The notes: a model not told the origin generated them from the letters alone. 21,441 nt of DNA from CALXVA01 sp964587175 (GCA_964587175.1 CAZPKK010000024.1:1-21441); one strand, 5' to 3'; counted from the first letter of the stretch, positions 5,359-14,025 are shown. Numbers and translations are program-made.

Positions 5359-8085
5359 GTAGAAGAAAAAAGAACAAAATATGGTTTTAATGAATTAAAA
5401 GAAAAGAAAAAGAAGAGCTTATTCGTAAAATTTCTAGAGCAATTTAAAGATTTTATGATTATTGTTTTAATAGTAGCAGCTGTTATATCTGGAGTTGTAG
5501 GCTATATTGAAGGGGAAGGGATTACAGATTCGATTATTATTTTAATAGTTGTAATTGTAAATGCAATTATTGGAGTAGTACAAGAAAACAAAGCAGAAAA
5601 ATCGCTAGAGGCTCTTCAAAAACTAAGTTCACATGTGGCAAAAGTAGTGCGTAATGGAAAAATAGATGTTGTAGCATCAAGAGAATTGCTGCCAGGTGAT
5701 ATAGTGGTTTTAGATACAGGAGATTATGTGCCAGCAGATTTAAGAATTATTGAAAGTGTTAATCTAAAATCTCAAGAGTCGTCTCTTACAGGAGAGTCTG
5801 TACCAGTTGATAAAAACGCGGAAATCATACAAGATAAAAAGGTTGGAATTGGAGATAGAACTAATATGTTATTTTCATCTTCACTTATAACCTATGGTAG
5901 AGGTAGAGGAATTGTAGTAGAAACAGGAATGAATACAGAAGTTGGGAAAATTGCGACGATTATTAATGAAACTGAAGGAACTGCAACACCCCTACAAATC
6001 AAGCTTAACAAATTGGGAAAAACACTTGGGCTTGCAGCTTTAGCAATATGTGTATTGATATTTCTTATAGGAATTGCATATGGAAAAAATGTATTAGATA
6101 TGTTTATGACTGCTGTAAGTCTTGCAGTTGCAGCTATACCAGAAGGACTAGCAGCTGTTTCTACAATAGTTTTAGCTATTGGTGTACAAAGAATGGTAAA
6201 GAAAAATGCTATTGTGAAAAAGCTTCCAGCTGTGGAAACTTTAGGAAGTGCTACTGTTATATGTTCTGATAAAACAGGTACATTGACACAAAATAAAATG
6301 ACTGTACAAAAAATATTTGTTAATGGACAAGTTATTGAAGCAAGTAGCTTAGCAGAAGAAAAATTGACAAAGCAAAATAGCGAATTAGAAAAATTGATGA
6401 ATATAAGTATATTATGTAATGATACAAAAATAGGGGAAAACAATACTTTGACAGGAGACCCTACTGAAACAGCACTAACAGATTTAGGGTTTAAAATGAA
6501 TTTAAATGTTCATGATATTTTGAAAACTTTAAGAGTAAAAGAAGTTCCTTTTGATTCTGGAAGAAAGCTTATGACTACAGTAAATAAAGTAGGAGAAAAA
6601 TATATAGTATATACAAAAGGTGGAATTGACGAACTTTTAGCAAGATGTAATAGATATGAGATAAATGAAGAGGTAAAAAACGATTTAGCCGAATATAAAA
6701 AAGAAATACAGAAAAATAATGAAGATATGGCAAGAGATGCTTTAAGAGTATTGGCAATGGCATACAAAGAATTAGACTATGAACCAACAGAAGAAGAAAT
6801 GAAAACAATTGAAAGCGATTTGATTTTTGTTGGAATGGTTGGAATGATAGATCCACCAAGAGAAGAAGCAAAACATGCAGTAGAGAAATGTAAAACTGCT
6901 GGAATAAAGACTGTAATGATTACTGGTGACCATAAAATTACAGCAGTAGCAATAGCTAAATCTTTAGGAATATTAGAAAATGAGGATGAAGCTATAACAG
7001 GTAACGAACTTGAAGAAATGTCTGATGAGGAATTGACTAAAAATGTTAAAAAATACTCTGTTTATGCAAGGGTTTCACCAGAGCATAAAGTCCGTATTGT
7101 AAAAGCATGGCAAGCAAATGGAGAAATTGTTGCTATGACAGGTGACGGTGTAAATGATGCTCCTGCATTAAAAACAGCGGATATTGGCTGTGCAATGGGA
7201 ATAGTTGGAACAGATGTATCAAAAGAAGCGGCAGATGTAATTTTAACAGATGATAATTTTGCTACAATAGTTTCATCTGTGGAAGAAGGTAGACGTATTT
7301 ATGATAATATATTAAAAGCAATTCAGTTTCTACTTTCAAGTAATGTTGGAGAAATTGTTGCTTTGTTTATCGCTATTTTAATTACACCATGGATAAGTAG
7401 TACCTTTGGTATAGATATGAATTTAGTTGAAGTATTACTTCCAATTCATATTTTGTGGATTAATCTAGTTACAGATTCACTTCCTGCATTGGCACTTGCC
7501 GTTGACCCAGCAGAAGATGATGTAATGAAGAAAAAACCAAAAAAACAAAAAGGAATTTTTACAAAGGGAATGAGTTGGAGAATAGTGTATCAAGGTTTCA
7601 TGATAGGACTTCTTACACTTGCAGCATTTATAATAGGTTTAGCTACTCCTGATGACCAATTACCTACTATGGTAAGAATAGATAATAAAATTTATAGCAT
7701 AGAAGAAGTGGATAATTTAGATGAGGCTTTAGAAAATGGAGCAGAGATTGTAGAAGAACAAGAAGTAAGAGTTGAAATAGGACAAACAATGGCATTTGTA
7801 GTACTTGCATTTTCAGAGTTAGTACATGTATTTAATATTAGAAACAACAAAAAATCAATCTTTAAGACACATCCATTTAATAATAAGATATTGCTCGGAG
7901 CTATTGCAGTTTCATCAGCCTTAATGCTTATCATTTTATTTATACCAGGCTTAAGACATTTATTTAGCATACCAGTATTACCAATAGGAAATGTATTAGA
8001 AATTGTTGGTTTAGTAATACTTCCATTAGTAATTGTTGAAATATTTAAGTTGCTAAAAATAAATACATCAAAGAGTGAAGCATAA
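5359..8085 (+). CDS. P-type Ca2+-transporting ATPase (SERCA/PMCA-like), 5' end lost in gap
   Basis: The open frame already codes for ATPase at 5359 (VEEKRTKYGFNELKEKKKKS), so the ATG at 5455 is internal and the true start lies in the gap. About 908 residues are visible. Motifs in order: LTGES of the actuator domain (near 5790), M4 IPEGLAAVST (near 6137), phosphorylation site DKTGTLT (near 6267), KGGIDELL nucleotide-binding motif (near 6616), TGDGVNDAP hinge (near 7138), M6 NLVTDSLPALAL (near 7465) and the C-terminal cation ATPase domain. PEGL in M4 with NLVTD in M6 is the P2 calcium-pump signature. It would export Ca2+ from the cytoplasm. An acidic insert at about 7674-7770 lies in a loop between membrane helices of the C-terminal domain. 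No regulator is adjacent. Confidence 0.92.
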   Translation, partial: VEEKRTKYGFNELKEKKKKSLFVKFLEQFKDFMIIVLIVAAVISGVVGYIEGEGITDSIIILIVVIVNAIIGVVQENKAEKSLEALQKLSSHVAKVVRNGKIDVVASRELLPGDIVVLDTGDYVPADLRIIESVNLKSQESSLTGESVPVDKNAEIIQDKKVGIGDRTNMLFSSSLITYGRGRGIVVETGMNTEVGKIATIINETEGTATPLQIKLNKLGKTLGLAALAICVLIFLIGIAYGKNVLDMFMTAVSLAVAAIPEGLAAVSTIVLAIGVQRMVKKNAIVKKLPAVETLGSATVICSDKTGTLTQNKMTVQKIFVNGQVIEASSLAEEKLTKQNSELEKLMNISILCNDTKIGENNTLTGDPTETALTDLGFKMNLNVHDILKTLRVKEVPFDSGRKLMTTVNKVGEKYIVYTKGGIDELLARCNRYEINEEVKNDLAEYKKEIQKNNEDMARDALRVLAMAYKELDYEPTEEEMKTIESDLIFVGMVGMIDPPREEAKHAVEKCKTAGIKTVMITGDHKITAVAIAKSLGILENEDEAITGNELEEMSDEELTKNVKKYSVYARVSPEHKVRIVKAWQANGEIVAMTGDGVNDAPALKTADIGCAMGIVGTDVSKEAADVILTDDNFATIVSSVEEGRRIYDNILKAIQFLLSSNVGEIVALFIAILITPWISSTFGIDMNLVEVLLPIHILWINLVTDSLPALALAVDPAEDDVMKKKPKKQKGIFTKGMSWRIVYQGFMIGLLTLAAFIIGLATPDDQLPTMVRIDNKIYSIEEVDNLDEALENGAEIVEEQEVRVEIGQTMAFVVLAFSELVHVFNIRNNKKSIFKTHPFNNKILLGAIAVSSALMLIILFIPGLRHLFSIPVLPIGNVLEIVGLVILPLVIVEIFKLLKINTSKSEA

Positions 8086-8086
8086 A

Positions 8087-8122
8087 TTCCAAATTGGGGA
8101 CAGGCGTATTTTTGGAAAAAAG
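8087..8122. repeat. Half copy of a GGGGACAGGC palindromic repeat
   Basis: The segment TTCCAAATTGGGGACAGGCG plus TATTTTTGGAAAAAAG matches the left half of the complete palindrome at 14101-14166 almost base for base. The right arm is missing here. It begins directly after the ATPase stop codon. Confidence 0.8.
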
Positions 8123-8141
8123 AATTAATTTATTGTATAAT
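8112..8141 (+). promoter_or_regulatory. Candidate promoter for the polysaccharide deacetylase gene
   Basis: TTGGAA (8112-8117) and TATAAT (8136-8141) are spaced by 18 nt, 33 nt before the start codon. The -35 hexamer is part of the repeat fragment, so an inserted repeat may have supplied or altered this promoter. Confidence 0.45.
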
Positions 8142-8173
8142 TATAAATGCTAAATTAATTTAGGAGCAATAAT

Positions 8174-9109
8174 ATGCAGTATCAAATAGAAATAATAGGA
8201 ATGAAGAAAAATAGAGATTTAAAAATTGTAATTACAATCATAATACTTGCAATACTTGGCATACTTGTTTCGGTAGGAGTTATTCTTTACAATAAATACA
8301 ATATGGCTATGGAAACAGCTTTAGAGAGCGGAAATTTTGCTACTGAGGAAATGGCTTTAAGTGAGGGGGAAAATGAAGTTTTAGAAGATATAGAAAATAG
8401 TGATAGCGAAGGTACACAAACCGAAGATAGCATTGCTACTAAAAGTGAAGAGGAAATACAGGAGTTTATAAATAATATTAATAACATCTATAATGGAGAA
8501 GAAGGAAAAAGAGTTTTTTTGACTTTTGATGATGGGCCAACAGAAGAAGTGACTCCTTATATATTAGATATATTAGATAAATATAATATTAAAGCAACAT
8601 TTTTTGTATTAGGAACTAGTGTGAAGAAGAATCCAGACATATTAATAAGAGAGTATGAATCAGGTCATTATATAGCAAATCATGGATATTCACATAAATA
8701 CAGTAATATATATAAGAGTGCTGATACTGTTTTAGAAGAGTACAATAAAACAGAGGAGGCTATAAGAGAAGCATTAGGAATTAAAAATTATTCAAGCCAT
8801 TTATTTAGGTTTCCGGGTGGCTCACGTGGAGGACCATATGAAGAAATAAAAGAAGAGGCAAGGGAAAAACTAGAAGAAAATGGTGTGGCATATTTGGACT
8901 GGAGTGCATTAACATATGATGCAGAAGGGGCAAAAACAAAAGATGAAATTCTAAGTAATTTAAAAAGCACAATGAAAGGTTGGAATAATGTAGTAATATT
9001 GATGCATGACTCAGCAGATAAGCAAATAACATATGAGAGTTTAGAAGATGTAATAAAATATTTACAAGAAGAAGGATTTGAATTTAAGGATATATATGAT
9101 TTGATGTAA
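8174..9109 (+). CDS. Membrane-anchored polysaccharide deacetylase (NodB/PgdA-like)
   Basis: A 311-aa protein with a short cytoplasmic N-terminus, one transmembrane segment (residues about 17-38), an acidic linker (about 44-105) and an extracellular NodB homology domain (about 113-311). Catalytic motifs are clear: TFDDGP (117-122), HGYSH (170-174, with the two metal-binding His), RFPGGS (212-217, a variant of RxPY), DW (242-243) and LMHDS (276-280). The family removes N- or O-acetyl groups from peptidoglycan or other cell-wall glycans with a divalent metal, often giving lysozyme resistance; the exact glycan is unknown. AGGAG lies 7 nt before the ATG. It is followed after 24 nt by the thioredoxin reductase gene, which may be co-transcribed although functionally unrelated. 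Confidence 0.9.
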   Translation: MQYQIEIIGMKKNRDLKIVITIIILAILGILVSVGVILYNKYNMAMETALESGNFATEEMALSEGENEVLEDIENSDSEGTQTEDSIATKSEEEIQEFINNINNIYNGEEGKRVFLTFDDGPTEEVTPYILDILDKYNIKATFFVLGTSVKKNPDILIREYESGHYIANHGYSHKYSNIYKSADTVLEEYNKTEEAIREALGIKNYSSHLFRFPGGSRGGPYEEIKEEAREKLEENGVAYLDWSALTYDAEGAKTKDEILSNLKSTMKGWNNVVILMHDSADKQITYESLEDVIKYLQEEGFEFKDIYDLM

Positions 9110-9133
9110 GGTTGGAAAGGAGTGAGTAAAAGT

Positions 9134-9988
9134 ATGTATGATGTTATTATAATAGGAAGTGGACCTGCTGGAATTTCAGCAGCACTATATTTAAAAAGAG
9201 CTAAAAAAGAAATTTTAGTTATATCTACTGAAAAGAGTGCTTTAGAAAAGGCGGATAAAATAGAGAATTATTATGGTGTTCAAAGTGTTTCTGGAAAAGA
9301 ACTATATAAAGCTGGAATTGAACAAGCAAAAAGATTACAAATTTCAATAGATCAAGATGAAGTAACCAATATTTCATATAATAATTATTTTACAGTTACA
9401 ACAGCAAATAGAGAGTATGAAGCAAAGTTTGTAATTATGGCTACAGGAATAAATAGAATAGCACCTAACATAAAAGGAATAAAAGCATTTGAAGGTAAAG
9501 GAGTAAGCTATTGTGCTATTTGTGATGCATTTTTTTACAGGAATAAAAATGTTGCAGTAATAGGAAGTGGAAATTATGCAATACATGAAGCAAAACAATT
9601 AAAACCAGTGGCTAATTCTGTGGTAATTTTTACAAATGGAAAAGAAATGATACAAAACAGAGATGCTTCTGATTTTGAAGTAGAAGAAACTCCTATAAGA
9701 GAATTTAGGGGAACAAATAGTATAGAAGAAGTATATTTTGAAGATAATACTACTAAAAAGGTAGATGGTGTTTTCATTGCAATAGGAACAGCAAGTAGTG
9801 CTGATTTAGCTAGGAAAATAGGAGCACTTGTAAAAAATAATAATATTGTAGTGGATGAAAACATGGAGACAACAGTAAAAGGTTTATATGCTTGTGGAGA
9901 TTGTACAGGAGGCTTACTACAAATAAATAAAGCTGTATATGAAGGAGCAAAGGCAGCCACAGCTATTATTAAAAGTGATTTTAAGTAA
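9134..9988 (+). CDS. Thioredoxin reductase-like flavoprotein, possibly ferredoxin-dependent
   Basis: A 284-aa FAD protein of the thioredoxin reductase family. GSGPAG (residues 8-13) binds FAD, CAICD is the redox-active disulfide pair, and GLYACGDCTGG near the C-terminus is the second FAD motif. The NADPH domain is atypical: the nucleotide loop reads GSGNYAIHEA instead of GGGDSAVEEA, and the HRRxxxR motif that grips the NADPH 2'-phosphate is replaced by a FTNGKEM stretch. Clostridial ferredoxin-dependent flavin thioredoxin reductases lack the NADPH motifs, so this may be one of them. I chose the ATG at 9134 because AAAGGAG ends 11 nt upstream and overlaps the alternative GTG at 9122. A thioredoxin gene follows after about 107 nt, its likely partner. 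Confidence 0.85.
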   Translation: MYDVIIIGSGPAGISAALYLKRAKKEILVISTEKSALEKADKIENYYGVQSVSGKELYKAGIEQAKRLQISIDQDEVTNISYNNYFTVTTANREYEAKFVIMATGINRIAPNIKGIKAFEGKGVSYCAICDAFFYRNKNVAVIGSGNYAIHEAKQLKPVANSVVIFTNGKEMIQNRDASDFEVEETPIREFRGTNSIEEVYFEDNTTKKVDGVFIAIGTASSADLARKIGALVKNNNIVVDENMETTVKGLYACGDCTGGLLQINKAVYEGAKAATAIIKSDFK

Positions 9989-10095
9989 ATAAAACACTTG
10001 GGTTATTTCGCTTATGAGTAGGAATCCGAAGGACTAATTACGGTTTCATCATTATTCTATTAAATTTATTATAAAAGAAAGGAAGGTAAAAAATT

Positions 10096-10407
10096 ATGTC
10101 AGTTACAAATTTAAATGAAAAAAATTTTGAGGAAGAGGTATTAAATTCAGAAAAACCAGTACTAATTGATTTCTGGGCAAGTTGGTGTGGACCATGTAGA
10201 ATGATGTTACCTGTAATAGATCAAATTGCTGAAGAAATGCAAGATGAAGTGAAAGTATGTAAAATAAACATTGATGAGGAAAAAAATTTAGCAGAAAAAT
10301 ATAATGTAATGAGCATACCAACATTTGTAGTTATAAAAGATGGAAATGAAGTAGGAAGAAGTGTTGGTGTACAAGATAAAGCTGAAATTATAAATATGAT
10401 AAAGTAA
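10096..10407 (+). CDS. trxA: Thioredoxin
   Basis: A 103-aa classical thioredoxin. The active site WASWCGPCRMM, with the WCGPC redox pair, lies at residues about 28-38, and the cis-Pro motif SIPTFVVIKDG follows near residue 75. The length and fold order are standard. It reduces disulfides in cytosolic proteins such as ribonucleotide reductase and is recharged by a thioredoxin reductase. The preceding gene encodes such a reductase, so the pair probably acts together. AAAGGAAGG lies upstream of the ATG. The stop codon is followed within 10 nt by a long imperfect palindrome, which may help terminate the transcript. Confidence 0.95.
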   Translation: MSVTNLNEKNFEEEVLNSEKPVLIDFWASWCGPCRMMLPVIDQIAEEMQDEVKVCKINIDEEKNLAEKYNVMSIPTFVVIKDGNEVGRSVGVQDKAEIINMIK

Positions 10408-10410
10408 TTT

Positions 10411-10592
10411 TGATTATTTAGAAAATGCTTTCTTTAATGTTTTTGCATAAACTCGAATAGATGTATATTTTAAAACTTTTTTTGCACCTTGCTGTCGAAA
10501 CGATATAATCAAATTTCAAAAATTTTTAAAATATACATCTATTCAAGTATTTAAGGAACTTTATCAAAGAAAGCATTTTCTAAATAACAAAA
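10411..10592. repeat. Large imperfect palindrome downstream of trxA
   Basis: Two nested perfect inverted repeats: outer arms of 22 nt (10414-10435 with 10566-10587) and inner arms of 21 nt (10455-10475 with 10524-10544). The central loop of 48 nt contains GCACCTTGCTGTCGAAAC, which resembles a segment of the palindrome at 20198-20308. It has no coding potential. It could be a miniature transposable element, a long stable hairpin RNA or a complex terminator. The rest of the gap to ycaO (10593-10745) holds only AT-rich sequence with a small AGTAGT/ACTACT dyad at 10627-10642. Confidence 0.8.
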
Positions 10593-10745
10593 ATCATATT
10601 ACACTACATATTTTCATGTTTTTTTAGTAGTCATTACTACTTTGTCTTAAAACTATTTTATAAAACTCTCATTTTTCTATATAAAAAACAATCTATTAAT
10701 TTTTATATAAAAAAAGCTTGCTTTCGTAAAAAAATCAATCTGTAA

Positions 10746-10856
10746 ATGAAAAGAATGATAAAATTATGTCGAAAGATGTCGTACAATTCATGGGATGAAA
10801 AGTATAATAAAATTTTAAATAATTCGTACTTGAATTGTGATATGAAAAATATGTAG
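10746..10856 (+). CDS. Possible 36-aa peptide upstream of the YcaO gene
   Basis: An open frame encoding MKRMIKLCRKMSYNSWDEKY followed by 16 more residues, ending 14 nt before the ycaO start. It contains two Cys and three Ser. No convincing ribosome binding site precedes it, and the ycaO Shine-Dalgarno begins right after its stop codon. Position next to a YcaO gene makes a modified-peptide precursor conceivable, but it may equally be chance coding in a leader. Confidence 0.2.
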   Translation: MKRMIKLCRKMSYNSWDEKYNKILNNSYLNCDMKNM

Positions 10857-10870
10857 GGAGTGATTTGAAA

Positions 10871-12697
10871 ATGAGCGAATTACAAAACAGAAGGTACAAA
10901 GAGATAACACCTGAAGAAACAGTTGAAAAACTAAAAGCTTTGCTAAAAAAATTAGGAATTGAAGTAGAAGAAAAATGGTCTAATGAAAGCAGTGTTGGGA
11001 CATATTCTCTAAGAGTATGCATTAAGGGAACAGATATAGGGCAAAATGGAAAAGGCATGACAAGGGAATTTGCGATGGCGAGTGGATATGCGGAGTTTTT
11101 TGAGAGAATGCAAAATGGTATATTTAGATTTAGAATGGAAAAGCCAACAAAAGAAATACCTTTTGTAAATTCACCAGATGAAGAAAATCTAACAGTAGAA
11201 GAAGCATTAGGAATTAAGAAAAAAGGGAAAATTGAAAACAGCTTTTTTGAAAATATATTAAAACAGAATAACAAAGAGAATATATCTCAAACAGAACAGG
11301 TAGAGTATATTAAAAAATTATTAAATGAAAAATCGGATTTAGTAGAAAAGGAACAATACAATTATTTACCATATTATAGTGTGAAAAACAAAGAAATAGA
11401 GTATATTCCAGATAGATTATTTAGTTATCTTTATGATACAAATGGAATGTGTGCAGGAAATTCAAGAGAAGAAGCATTAATTGAAGGCTTGTCTGAACTT
11501 CTAGAAAGATATATAGGAATTCAAATATTTAAACAAAAGTATACATTACCAGAAATTCCAAATTACTATATAGAAAAATTTCCTAATGTAAGTAAAATGG
11601 TAAATAGGCTTAAAGAAAATGATAGATATTATTTTAAATTAGTAGATTGTTCTTTAGGAGGCAAATATCCAGTAGCTGGTTTATATATAATAGAGAAAAA
11701 CACAGGAAAATTTGGTTTTAAAATGGGAGCTCATCCTGATTATGGTATAGCAATGGAGAGGTGCTTTACAGAAGCAGCGCAAGGAAGAGATATATACGAG
11801 TATGCAGAGACATGTTTGTTTGATTTCTATTGTGGAGAGGATATTAATAACAGAACCTTATCTGAATTTATTTTTACCGATTTAGCGGCTGCTCCTTATC
11901 AAGTAGTTGGGGAAAATCCAGATTTTGAATTTGTAGAAATGCCAGATGTGTCAAAACTTAATAATAAAACAATTTTAAAGAATCTTGTAAAAACAATATT
12001 ACAAGATGGTTTCGATATTTTACTTCGAGATGTATCATTTTTAGAATTTCCTGCTTTTAGTATTGCAATACCAGGAATGAGCGAAGTAAGCTTTGATACA
12101 AATGCTACATATTTTAATATATTTATTACAATGCAAAGATTACTAAAAGATTTTAGCAATATAACATTAAAAAACATCAAACAAATAGTAAATATAATGG
12201 AAACGATTGTAGATGAAATTGGATATGAGAAATTATCTATTTTAATAAGTCTAAAAGATACTTCTATTTTGCCTTGTGAAGGAATTGGCTCTGGATCAAA
12301 ATATTTTTTAGCTATTTGTTATATTATGAATGGACAATACAACAAAGCGGCAAAAATATTAGAAGATTTAAGCTTTTTGGCAGATAATGTAATGCAGAGC
12401 CCTATTGAAAAGATTATGCTAAAAGCAGTTTATTATTATGCTTCTGCAATGGATAAATTGAATGTACATGAAAAAGCCATGTATTATATAAATATTTTGT
12501 TTGATAAAGAAATAGCAGATTGTATTGATATAAGTTTTAAAGATAGAGAAAATATTTTCACAAATCATTATGGAATTACAGCAGAAGATTATGTGGATAA
12601 TGATGATAGTTTTTATATGCCGTTTATGAAAAAAATAAGAGAAATGCAAAGAAATAATAGAATAAACCAAATAGATAATAGAAAAATATTTGAGTAA
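10871..12697 (+). CDS. Stand-alone YcaO-domain protein with TPR-like C-terminus
   Basis: A 608-aa YcaO family protein. YcaO enzymes use ATP to phosphorylate a peptide backbone amide, leading to azoline or thioamide formation. The ATP/Mg-binding segments are visible: GKGMTREFAMASGYAEFFER (residues 60-79), GNSREEALIEGLSELLERY (about 196-214) and CFTEAAQGRDI (about 297-308). The YcaO core ends near residue 470. The last 140 residues are helical, with TPR-like pairs such as FLAICYIMNGQYNKAAKIL and a second near AVYYYASAMDKL. No TfuA, E1-like cyclodehydratase partner or dehydrogenase is adjacent, so it resembles the E. coli YcaO type with extra C-terminal domain rather than an obvious RiPP cluster. 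The ATG at 10871 follows GGGAG by 10 nt; the upstream TTG at 10865 is less likely. A GC-rich terminator follows. Confidence 0.85.
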   Translation: MSELQNRRYKEITPEETVEKLKALLKKLGIEVEEKWSNESSVGTYSLRVCIKGTDIGQNGKGMTREFAMASGYAEFFERMQNGIFRFRMEKPTKEIPFVNSPDEENLTVEEALGIKKKGKIENSFFENILKQNNKENISQTEQVEYIKKLLNEKSDLVEKEQYNYLPYYSVKNKEIEYIPDRLFSYLYDTNGMCAGNSREEALIEGLSELLERYIGIQIFKQKYTLPEIPNYYIEKFPNVSKMVNRLKENDRYYFKLVDCSLGGKYPVAGLYIIEKNTGKFGFKMGAHPDYGIAMERCFTEAAQGRDIYEYAETCLFDFYCGEDINNRTLSEFIFTDLAAAPYQVVGENPDFEFVEMPDVSKLNNKTILKNLVKTILQDGFDILLRDVSFLEFPAFSIAIPGMSEVSFDTNATYFNIFITMQRLLKDFSNITLKNIKQIVNIMETIVDEIGYEKLSILISLKDTSILPCEGIGSGSKYFLAICYIMNGQYNKAAKILEDLSFLADNVMQSPIEKIMLKAVYYYASAMDKLNVHEKAMYYINILFDKEIADCIDISFKDRENIFTNHYGITAEDYVDNDDSFYMPFMKKIREMQRNNRINQIDNRKIFE

Positions 12698-12706
12698 GCA
12701 GAGGAT

Positions 12707-12746
12707 AAGCAGGGGGGGACGATGGAACGTCCCCCTTTGCTTGTTT
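12707..12746. terminator. GC-rich hairpin terminator after ycaO
   Basis: GGGGGACG (12714-12721) pairs with CGTCCCCC (12728-12735), extended by AAGCA and TGCTT arms, then GTTTT. It lies between convergent genes and can serve both. The GGGGACGTTCC-like core differs from the host's AT-rich style and may be another dispersed repeat. Confidence 0.8.
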
Positions 12747-12751
12747 TCTAT

Positions 12752-13489
12752 TTACCACAATTCTACTATACAATGTAATATTTTATCATCCATGCTCTTT
12801 ATAGTAACAATGTTTTTGTTATCTTCAAATGAATATAAGCATTTTGAAGTATCTCCAAGTCTAATGGCACTCTTATACATTATTTCTATATTATTAAAAT
12901 CCATATTGTTGAAAATTGCGTTATTATATACATCATTAGGTAGAGCTTCATATGCTAAGTCCAAATAATTTAGATTATGCATATGTTTATTTATATCAAT
13001 ATCTCTTCTTTGAGTAGTATATACATATTCATTTGTAAAACTAGATGGCTCTTTCAATTTTTTAAATTCAAAATCAGGCATAACAGTTTGGGTATCAGGA
13101 GAATATTTATTCATAATATCTTCTGGAATCTTAGTAATACTTTGTGTGTCTATATTGGTTAAAGTCCAACGAGTAGTAGCAATACAAACCACTTCATTAT
13201 TTTCATCTAAAACTTCAAAATCACGTAGAGTACTTACTTTAGTAGAAGTATGAGCCCAAGTTCTAATTGTGATTTTTTCATCATATTTAAGTCTTCTTAA
13301 AATATGTACTCTCCAATTTAACTGTACCCAAGAAAGATGTGTTATTGGTACTTCACGTATGCCATATCCTGCTTGATCAGAATGCATACAAGCTACATTT
13401 TCAAGAAGTGCAAGCATTCCTTTATTTGTAACATTAGAATTTGCATTTACTTTACCTATATCAACTCTAGTTTTGTGTTCAAAAATCAT
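12752..13489 (-). CDS. Acyl-ACP thioesterase (FatA/FatB-like)
   Basis: A 245-aa acyl-ACP thioesterase with two hotdog domains in tandem. The N-terminal domain starts FEHKTRVDIGKVNANSNVT and includes the central helix MLALLENVACMHSDQAGYGI. The C-terminal hotdog has RRDIDINKHMHNLNYLDLA (residues about 175-193), containing the D-x-N-x-H catalytic segment of the plant-type FatA family. It hydrolyses acyl-ACP to free fatty acid and ACP in the cytosol. CAAGGAGG lies upstream of the ATG at 13489. It follows another (frameshifted) hotdog thioesterase on the same strand after about 115 nt, so the two probably form an acyl-thioester hydrolysis unit. Confidence 0.9.
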   Translation of the reverse strand: MIFEHKTRVDIGKVNANSNVTNKGMLALLENVACMHSDQAGYGIREVPITHLSWVQLNWRVHILRRLKYDEKITIRTWAHTSTKVSTLRDFEVLDENNEVVCIATTRWTLTNIDTQSITKIPEDIMNKYSPDTQTVMPDFEFKKLKEPSSFTNEYVYTTQRRDIDINKHMHNLNYLDLAYEALPNDVYNNAIFNNMDFNNIEIMYKSAIRLGDTSKCLYSFEDNKNIVTIKSMDDKILHCIVELW

Positions 13490-13516
13490 TATTAAATTCC
13501 TCCTTGTTGAGTCGAG

Positions 13517-13561
13517 ACACGCCTCAAAACGACAATCTTGCAGTTTTGGAAGTGAGCGTGT
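13517..13561. repeat. Imperfect hairpin between the two thioesterase genes
   Basis: ACACGC (13517-13522) pairs with GCGTGT (13556-13561), and inner CAAAAC pairs with GTTTTG, with bulges between them. GTACTG and CAGTAC form a further dyad across 13560-13605. It could be a 5' regulatory hairpin for the FatA-like gene; there is no T-run for termination. Confidence 0.4.
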
Positions 13562-13604
13562 ACTGCCTTAATAAAATAAATTTAAAACTGTAAGCACAGT
13601 ACGA

Positions 13605-14025
13605 CTATTTTGTTTCCAACATATTTTCCAATGCAGTATAAATTTCTGGAAATAATTTTTTTGAATTAATTGGTTTCATTTCCTTGTCAACTATTGCATG
13701 TACAGTGTATCCTGTGCAAATAGGGTCTTCTACATTTTTTCTATATACCTCATATGAAAAGACAACTCTAACTGGTGTGAGTTTACTTACAGTAGCAGTT
13801 ATAACAAGCTCATCATCATAATAAGATGGACTATAATATTTACAATTAAGTTCAACCAAAGGTGTCATAAGGCCGAACTTCTTCCATTTTTGAGTATGGA
13901 AAACCAGCTTGTTTTGATAAGTCTGTTCTTGCAAGTTCAAACCATATAGGATAAACAGAATGATGTACAATTCCCATTTTATCTGTTTCTGCGTATCTAA
14001 CATTTACTATACTTTTTGAAATCAT
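13605..14025 (-). pseudogene. Acyl-CoA thioesterase (YbgC/FadM-type hotdog) with single-base frameshift
   Basis: Two overlapping frames together give one complete hotdog thioesterase of about 139 aa. The first part (from the ATG at 14025, preceded by GGAGG) reads MISKSIVNVRYAETDKMGIV and goes on to FPYSKMEEV, including the catalytic YAETDxMGIVHH region. The second part continues GLMTPLVELNCKYYSPSYYD and runs to the natural C-terminus at 13605. Removing one base near 13875 (the extra C in the minus-strand sequence GTTCGGC) joins EEV directly to GLMTPLVEL, the expected family sequence. No other stop or gap is seen. Either the gene is freshly inactivated or the base is a sequencing or assembly error. 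The family cleaves short- to medium-chain acyl-CoA. Confidence 0.85.

Noticed and set aside
5892..6443. Minus-strand frame within the P-type ATPase
   Set aside because: Fully contained antisense of conserved ATPase motifs; composition is that of a shadow frame.
10411..10592. CRISPR-like or tandem repeat array
   Set aside because: The repeats are inverted, not direct, with no regular spacing or spacers.
10735..11274. Minus-strand frame overlapping the ycaO start
   Set aside because: Antisense shadow of a clear YcaO coding region; no ribosome binding site or domain.
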